NCBI GenBank assembly: GCA_951217055.1
Contig: OX578286.1
Span: 42,361,937-42,425,936, forward strand
DNA: 64,000 nt
Source of the DNA: Gerris lacustris
Lineage: Eukaryota > Arthropoda > Insecta > Hemiptera > Gerridae
Direction of reading: 5' to 3'
Position numbers and translations under genes: made by a program. Below the pieces are notes generated by a model. The model worked only from the letters and a program-made list of their open reading frames with translations, was not told the origin of the DNA and ran no database searches. Shown here piece after piece: positions 58,601 through 64,000 of this stretch (position 1 is the stretch's first letter; each line of letters starts with the position of its first letter).

Positions 58601-59778
58601 CGATGATCGATCATTTTAGTCGCTACGCAGAGGCGGTCCCCCTAAAAACGCAGACAGCCACTGAGATCGCAAACGGATTTATCGCTCGGATAGTGTCAAG
58701 ACACGGAGTACCGGACCGCGTGCTGACGGATCAGGGACGCAACTTCGTTTCTGAGACTATGAAACAAGTGTGCCGCACCCTAGGGGTTCGCAAGATTCAG
58801 ACTACTCCGTACCACCCCCAGTCCAATGGCGCCATAGAGAGGTTCCATCGTACCTTGGTGGATATCCTGTCACATTACGTACACCGCGATGGGCGTAATT
58901 GGGATCGTTGGTTGAATCTCGCTCTAATGGCCTATAATAATGTAACACACTCTGCCACGGGTCACTCTCCAAATTATCTAGTTTTTGGCAGGGAGGTGAC
59001 CACTCCGTTTGACGTCAATCTGGAAGTTCAGCGGGAAGTTAGAGCTACGGCGGACGATGCTCTTTCGGAGTACCATACGGAGCTAACGCGTAGACTGCGG
59101 ATAGCCCATGAGGCTGCCAGACAAGCGACCAGGAAGGCCCATGAGCAAAATGCCCGGCGTTATAACCAAACGGCAATCAACCGCGAGTTTGCTCCCGGCG
59201 AATGGGTGTATTTGCATGATCCTAGTGTCAGGGAAGGTCACGCCAAGAAGTTTAGAAGGCCATGGACTGGTCCTTACCAAGTTATAGAGAAGCTTACCGG
59301 ACTAAATTATAAGCTAGACCTACCCCCAGGAAGGAGTCGAGTGGTACATGTAAACCGACTGAAAAGATGTACAGCGGGGGCACCAGTTCGGGTGGAGAAA
59401 CCATGTAATCAGGGGACCCCTCGGGTCGTCGGTGTGCCCAATCGGCCTGATGAGAGTATGGACCCCTGGGGGGGCACTTCTGAGGACGAAGAGGAGGAGC
59501 AGCTTGAAGGGCGCCCTAGCTTAGGAAATGGAATTCGTTCTCCCATCGCTGTTGAAGATTCCCCTGCGTCTTCGTTAGGGAGACCGGAACCGCTGTCCGA
59601 GTGGGAGGACTCACCTGCAGTCCCGGACGACCCCCGTGACCGAACCTGGGAGCCGGTGGGGACCGAGGAAGAGGATCCCGAGGAAGGGATGGACGGTGAA
59701 CGTTCACCCTATTTGTTAAGGCCTAGAAATCAAGACGTACTTTGTTGTTGCAGGCGGAGTTGGAGCTGGTGGATCTAA
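55504..59778 (+). CDS. pol: Pol polyprotein: protease, reverse transcriptase, RNase H, integrase
   Basis: The frame is open from 55504, just after a TAG, to the stop ending at 59778. There is no well-placed ATG, so it is probably made as Gag-Pol by -1 frameshifting in the 97-base overlap. Numbering from 55627: protease LLVDTGAGISIL (Asp 25); RT with YVYLDD active site (Asp 574/575); RNase H TDASGVALGAVL (Asp 721); integrase zinc finger H906..C943/C946; catalytic Asp 975, Asp 1035 and Glu 1071 in D,D-35-E spacing; C-terminal GPYQVIEK-type module. An acidic tail overlaps the start of env. All catalytic residues are present, so the enzyme set looks functional. Confidence 0.95.
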   Translation, partial: EQPSSACAGNRAPTEIPKRRRSGQGPRAGSTVGGGTETITNVAVGCDGTISVPLRLSGARKVLLVDTGAGISILAKAVEGVPVELETVDARGVTGSRLPIRGKQRLSVRTTDGYVGEHDFWIAELRLQQDGILGRDVMRKMGATVDVAAGKMLSGSGGADDPTVSVINATCFHRNRPNKGQEGEVSGMPRQQGREGEVPAEMGDKPRTYAQVLGQNSCQTTAVTDKESVGLVHKTKGAPVERKLPRPGKARLGCERRETVPSGVNKAEASQVVEKRTTPKDGPEPDVTNGEKERIHWARARCTTTIQPWYEAILSVSHTDKESREPVLLEPVSFNSGLRVARTVGQPSEGRLWIKVVNLSGQEIRILRGQRLAEITPYLENPEMDTCVGLVDQGKETETEDFEEIVKRKLEHLNRTERDEMTSILQNYKDTFMEGNQGRLGCTSRVEHRIDTGDTRPIVKRPYRVPFHQREEMDKQIQDMLEQGVITPSDSPWSAPVILVPKKSPDGTPKFRFCTDFRELNSATRQDVYPLPLIQETLEGLGGSRWFTTLDLASGYHQIGIAKEDQCKTAFSTPTGHYEYKRMAFGLTGAPATFQRMMDTLLMDLKGTEAYVYLDDVIVHSNTFAEHCARIARLLDRFRLANLKVRLEKCTFAAGEVNYLGHIISSQGVRPDPGKVQAVRDYPVPASRKEVRAYIGLAGYYRRFIPHYSELVRPLTQLTSERAPFVWDEKCQKAFETTKQMLCADLVLAYPDFHHPFILATDASGVALGAVLSQDIEGQERPICYASRQLNAAERNYSTTERELLAVVWATKVFRCYLYGRRFTIVTDHRALSWMLSLKDPSSRLTRWALRLAEFNYTVVHREGKKHCNADALSRSPPVHELAPITDWTNDKVRAEQMRDPGCQDTERKFALGTFRDSSGVLFKGKPEEARLVVPREMIPKILIRCHDAPAAGHPGAERTLDLIRRNYYWPGMSDEVKEYVRNCRKCALRKTPYQPKAELGQPVFPQKPFELVSMDIVGPLPQTGHGHRYILTMIDHFSRYAEAVPLKTQTATEIANGFIARIVSRHGVPDRVLTDQGRNFVSETMKQVCRTLGVRKIQTTPYHPQSNGAIERFHRTLVDILSHYVHRDGRNWDRWLNLALMAYNNVTHSATGHSPNYLVFGREVTTPFDVNLEVQREVRATADDALSEYHTELTRRLRIAHEAARQATRKAHEQNARRYNQTAINREFAPGEWVYLHDPSVREGHAKKFRRPWTGPYQVIEKLTGLNYKLDLPPGRSRVVHVNRLKRCTAGAPVRVEKPCNQGTPRVVGVPNRPDESMDPWGGTSEDEEEEQLEGRPSLGNGIRSPIAVEDSPASSLGRPEPLSEWEDSPAVPDDPRDRTWEPVGTEEEDPEEGMDGERSPYLLRPRNQDVLCCCRRSWSWWI

Positions 59779-61633
59779 GGAAGGGGCCGTGGAGGAAGTT
59801 TGGAAAGGAGGCCTGGTGTTCTTACAGAAGGAGGAAGTTTTGCTGAGTGGAGACTACTGGACCGTGGTCTTGGATCTCGCGGTAGGCCATTCGCACCAGG
59901 AGTGGGAGAACGTAAGACTATCAATCGAAGACATCAGAAACAAGGTACAAGAGTATGAGATAAACGACCCGAGTAGTTACCTGTTAGAAGTTGACCGTTT
60001 GGACATGCTAATGAAAGAACTGGCGAGTGGATATTACATCCTTCAAGAAATGCTTCCGTCTAACGCCGTTAGAGGTAAACGAGGCCTATTTGATGCAGGA
60101 GGTTACTTATTGAAGGTGCTATTTGGCACTCCAGATGCTAGGGATCTGGACCGTTTGGATCGCCACATGTCATTACTCGACAACCAAGGCAAGGACATCC
60201 TGCATGTTATTCACGAACAACTAACCATCACCAAGCGAATAAATCGTCACGTGGTGGAGAACAGTCAGAGGATTAAAAGTGTCGCCAATTCAGTGCAGGT
60301 GTTATACAACAACACCCTGGAGAAAATAAATAATGTTACACGCCGGGTCGCCCTCCAAGGGGAAGCCGCCTCCGCCCTCCGTTTGATGGAAATAGGACTG
60401 ATGAAGGCCTGTTTAGATTTAGCTAATCTTAGGGAATCATTAGGTTTAATTGCACTAGGTAGATTAAGTTCATTCTTGGTTCCACCGTCTGATCTATTAG
60501 AAATTGTAAGAAGGGTTGCGTTAAATCTTCCCAGGGAGCTAGCTTTGGTTACGGGGCTCAGCCTGGAAGACATGTACGAGTACTATGAGTTAGCTCAAGT
60601 TAGTGCGGTCGCCACGCGACGCGGAATTCATGTGGTTGTTAACTTACCCTTACAGCGTAGTAATAAACTGTTTCAAGTGTACCATGTGCGTGAATTGCCG
60701 GTGTGGTACCCGGAGACTAAGCAATCGATTGTAGTAAAAAGTGAAAGTAAGTACATTCTTGTTAGTGACGATAAATTATCTTATGCTCTCGTGAGTGAGG
60801 ACGAGATGGTGCGATGTCGAGGAAGAAAAATTCGCGTGTGCGCGGTCGAATTTCCGATAACCCCGCGAAACGTTAAGTCGTGTACAAGTGAACTATTCTT
60901 TGGGGGCAAGGAAATGCACCCTTGCACCCGTCAAGTGCTGCTCTCTCCTCACCGGCCCAGCTGGATCTTAGATTCCCAACGGGCCTGGTGGATCTATAGT
61001 GTCGTGGAGCGGACCGTCGTCACCAGGCGGTGTGTCGACCATGGCCGGGTAACTACCGACGAAATATACATCAACGGGGTAGGAGTTTTGGAGGGTCACC
61101 TACAGTGTGAGTTGAAAGGCGCACAGTTTGATTTGCACCCTCATCAAGCTGGTGTTCTCCAATGGAATGTGACTAGAAGTGCCTTCTCGCTTCCCACCCC
61201 CATGGGCAAGACCATCCTCAATCTACGGCAGCATTCAGCGGAGAGAGTCAGTCTAGCCCTGCACCAGTTGAACGCCCAAGCCCACTACGTTAACCAGGCA
61301 TACCCTACTGGCTTGGACATTGATAAAGTCATCGGGAAGGTAGAGGAAATCATGGTCCAAAGCAAAGGAAAGCGGACAATGTGGATTTACGGTGGATCAG
61401 TCAGCAGCTTGCTCTTAGTCGCCGCTTTAATGGCTGGCCTTTATTGTTGCTGGAGAAGAGGTCAGCGACAGGAAAGGGACTTGGTGACCATCACCTTGGA
61501 AGGGAAGCAGCCGACCTACCCTAAACCGACAACAAGGAGCCTTCCACCAGAGGCACTTCGAGTAGCATACCCACTGCCCTTAACTGAGGAAGGGCCAGAA
61601 GGTGATGCCAATTTAGCATCACCTTCTTCATAG
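59754..61633 (+). CDS. env: Envelope-like F-type fusion glycoprotein
   Basis: Membrane protein of the type that mediates fusion; related in layout to gypsy Env and baculovirus F proteins. The frame is open from 59720 but has no ATG before about 60007. A splice acceptor (tttgttgttgcag) ends at 59753, so translation probably starts on a spliced leader. Numbering from 59789: a furin-like site RGKR (95-98) is followed directly by the Gly/Phe-rich fusion-peptide region; a long helical region follows (about 120-200); several Cys pairs lie in the 345-450 region; a transmembrane helix at about 532-555 ends in CCWRR; then a cytoplasmic tail of about 60 residues. Stop at 61631-61633. No interruption seen. 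Start of the mature protein is inferred. Confidence 0.88.
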
Positions 61634-61640
61634 GGGGGGA
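61632..61640 (+). other. Polypurine tract
   Basis: AGGGGGGGA four bases before the 3' LTR, partly overlapping the env stop codon. It is the expected primer site for plus-strand DNA. Confidence 0.85.
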
Positions 61641-61644
61641 TAGT

Positions 61645-62513
61645 TGTAAGGCTGGGGACTGGGGCTAAGGTTGGGAGAGTGACTGAGTGAGTGTGAGTGA
61701 GTGTTTGAGTGAGAGTATGAGGAATGTGCGAGAGTGAGTGGGAGACGAAGATGGCCGGCCGGGCAGACTGCTTTGTCAGCTTTTTCTCTCGGGCCCCGGC
61801 CGTGGGAATGCAACCGCGGCCCGGGCCGGGAGAGAGGGAGCGGAGGCAGGCAGTCGAGCTTGTGGCATGGTAGAGTAAGGAGTGGACAGTGCTCGGTACT
61901 CAAAGATGTGGATTACGTGTTGGTGTGTCTGGAACGTGTTGAGCGGTGAGTCCCAACCATAGCCCCTGGGCCCAGTAGTTTCCTTTTTTTTTAATCTAAA
62001 CAAAGACTGTTTTTGTATTAGCTCTTTCTGTTAAAAATCTTAATGTGTAAATTAACTTTATTAATTTTTTAACTTAATTTTATTTTCCTTTTCTTTTTTG
62101 TTTCCAATGGAGTTGAGTAAAAAGTTATGCTGTTAAGCCTCTATTTTTCTTTTTGTATGAATGTATTATCCAGTAAAACTTAGAGTGCCTTAAGCACTGT
62201 TTTGTGGACGCAATGTTCGTTTATATATTAGTTCAATGATTTATGTTTTGTTTCCTTGTATTTTTATATCCTACGACGGTGGAACCAAGAACTTAATTCT
62301 ATCTTATTTTTGTTTTGGAGTATAATTTTCTATCTTAGGGACCCGTAGTTTCGGGGGCCTTATTTCTTTTTTTTTGTCTTTGTTATACTTATACGTAGAT
62401 GATTCTTTTCTTTATTTGAATGTCTTATATGTACGATTAGTTGCTATTATAGTGAATTATATTCTTAAAGTGATTAAGTGGTTATTTCTTTTACTGGATC
62501 CCTGACCCTTACA
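61645..62513 (+). repeat. 3' LTR
   Basis: 869 bp, same length as the 5' LTR, with no difference noticed in a side-by-side reading. It is followed by the cgtg target duplication. Confidence 0.95.
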
Positions 62514-62880
62514 CGTGAGTTTACAATTTATATATATTAATTGTAACCTACTCATTAGGAGCTTTCATTTGATACCCCACTCAAAAATTAAAAAATATTT
62601 GAGTTTACCACCATATTAAATTTTTATCTTCTCTATATTTCTCCTATGTGTGAGTAAAAAAACTACGTCAGTATTTCAAATTTTTAGCTTAAAATGTTCG
62701 GGAGATACGAACCAAAGAGTGACGGACGGACAAAAACATCATCTTTGGCTTAAGGGTTTCGAGTAGGATCTACAAAACCCTAAAAAAAGGTTTAAAATAC
62801 AGTTGAAATGAAATATTCAAGATAATGCCGACAAACCGACACATAATACTCTCACCAAACTACAATTTTACTTTCCTTTT
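62514..62880. other. Non-coding flank with dispersed-repeat character
   Basis: Contains 'aggagctttcatttgatacc' and 'gagtgacggacggacaaaaa', phrases typical of dispersed insect repeats, but no ends can be set. No gene. Confidence 0.4.
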
Positions 62881-63385
62881 AGGTTTCTGTACAAAAAGAA
62901 ACCTTATACAACGGCTCTGTCTGTCTGTCTGTCCGTTGCTTGTTTCAATTCATAAACTACTATAGCTAGCAACATGAAATTCGGCACTCAGGTGCATCTC
63001 AGCATTTGAGACAACTAGACACATTTTGGATTTTTCACACTTAATATTTTCAAGATGGCGGCCAACTAAAAAAAAGTTTTTAGTCACCATGTCATGTTAT
63101 ATATCAATTTAAAGGTCTTGAAATGAAGAAAAAGAATATGCAACTATTAAAATTTCACACGTAATATTTTCGAGATGGCGGCCAATATGGCGGGCGACTA
63201 AAAAAAGTTCGTAGTAACTATGACATTTTATACATTAACTTAAAGGTCCTGAAGTGTAGAAAAAGAATATGCACTTATCAAAATTTTCAAGATGGCGGGT
63301 GACTAAACATCGTTTTAGTTCCCATAACATGTTATACATCAATTTAAAGGTATTGAAGAGTGGAAAAAGAATATTACTATTAAAA
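62880..63385. repeat. Repeat with Tctg-run head and three degenerate units of about 110 bp
   Basis: ggctctgtctgtctgtctgtccgttg is followed by three units with 'tcaagatggcgg' or 'cgagatggcggcc', 'actaaaaaaa.gtt.. agt', 'catgttatacatcaatttaaagg' and 'tgaag..gaaaaagaatat'. Non-coding. Confidence 0.7.
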
Positions 63386-64000
63386 TTAGTGTAATTATAT
63401 TACACTTAATAATTTTAACTTTAATTTTTGTTATATAATTTAACTTTATTTTATATAATTATTTACTTTGATTATCGCCCCACGTACTTACGTGAAGCTC
63501 GCCTTACATGTTTATGTATAAATGAATGATTCTTTCATTCCAGGGGGAAATGGCAGTCTCAGCCTTCTTAACAATAAGGTTCGAGTTCAAATTAATGATA
63601 TTACAATCAATTCTATAATATTAATTAATCAAATAATTTCAATTTGTAATCTGAAGTTATTTATTATTTTTAATTTTATAGTCGCTGCAAATCTTACAGA
63701 GGCTGACCAGGCTTGAGCTCATTAGTCCCGCATGCATATGCCACTACATGCGCATTCCAATATTTAAAACATGAAGAGGATAGGAAACTTTTGAGGGCAG
63801 GAAGTTGTCCACTCCTGGTAAAATTAAAACCACAAGTAATATTTCTATTAATTTATTAATTATACACATCTAACATTAAAACTTAAGTGAAATTCATATC
63901 TAACTAAACACAAGTAGATAAGATTTACTTTAGTTACAACAAACATGCTTCATCTTATAATTAAACAATTAATTAAAACTTCTTATCGTCCAGGAGATGA
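63386..64000. other. No feature seen
   Basis: AT-rich DNA with one short chance frame (63522-63716) that lacks coding character. Nothing recognised. Confidence 0.5.

Larger units (their letters stand above)
53400..62513 (+). mobile_element. Complete env-bearing Ty3/gypsy (errantivirus-like) LTR retroelement
   Basis: 9114 bp: two 869-bp LTRs, gag, pol and env, with a 4-bp duplication cgtg at 53396-53399 and 62514-62517. I see no difference between the LTRs, and all three coding regions are open, so the insertion is recent and the element may still be active. Its GC-richer coding region contrasts with the AT-rich host DNA. Gene order (protease, RT, RNase H, integrase) is that of Ty3/gypsy; an F-type fusion protein as third gene places it among insect endogenous retrovirus-like elements. 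TG..CA ends and two zinc knuckles in Gag differ from the Drosophila gypsy pattern, so it may be a separate lineage. Confidence 0.96.

Overview
The window looks like arthropod, almost certainly insect, nuclear DNA. It has intron-rich genes with GT..AG introns, very AT-rich non-coding DNA, R1-, Jockey-, BEL- and Ty3/gypsy-type retroelements, and many short hAT, piggyBac and Tc1/pogo-type DNA elements. I cannot fix the order from sequence alone; a hemipteran is only a guess.

Layout. 1-480 is a 69-bp minisatellite. 735-11253 (+) holds the last nine exons visible here of a 3-phosphoinositide-dependent kinase 1 gene (PDK1/PDPK1), from the kinase N-lobe to the end of the PH domain; its 5' exons lie before the window. 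Its introns carry tRNA-derived repeats, a hAT MITE, a gutted BEL element and a 57-bp tandem repeat. 11254-20964 is AT-rich intergenic DNA with a few repeats. 20965-23800 holds a piggyBac 5' end and a Jockey-type LINE fragment (- strand).

24065-43137 (+) contains exons that look like nucleoprotein TPR (Megator): a possible N-terminal exon, two clear central coiled-coil exons, and a two-exon C-terminal tail that ends in an RGG-like stretch. Most of the coiled coil that should lie between them is not visible. The same interval is full of insertions: a 2.3-kb hAT-like element, an R1-type LINE with a poly(A) tail and 13-bp target duplication, a 4-kb inverted-repeat block, a LINE split by two MITEs, and a piggyBac-like element with a pogo-like MITE inside. 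Interleaved on the same strand are four phase-compatible exons of an ISXO2/IS1595 (Merlin-type) transposase-domain gene, frameshifted near its 3' end.

43138-53399 is non-coding and repeat-rich: tRNA-like SINE copies, a foldback element, a palindromic satellite-like array and two hAT MITEs. 53400-62513 is a complete, apparently very young LTR retroelement of the Ty3/gypsy env-bearing (errantivirus-like) kind. Its two 869-bp LTRs look identical, it has a 4-bp target duplication, and gag, pol and env are all open. Pol lies -1 to gag. Env lacks a suitable upstream ATG and seems to be made from a spliced RNA; one candidate leader exon lies inside the LTR. 62514-64000 is more repeat.

The PDK1 and TPR genes are unrelated housekeeping genes; the rest of the window is mainly a layered record of transposon insertions.
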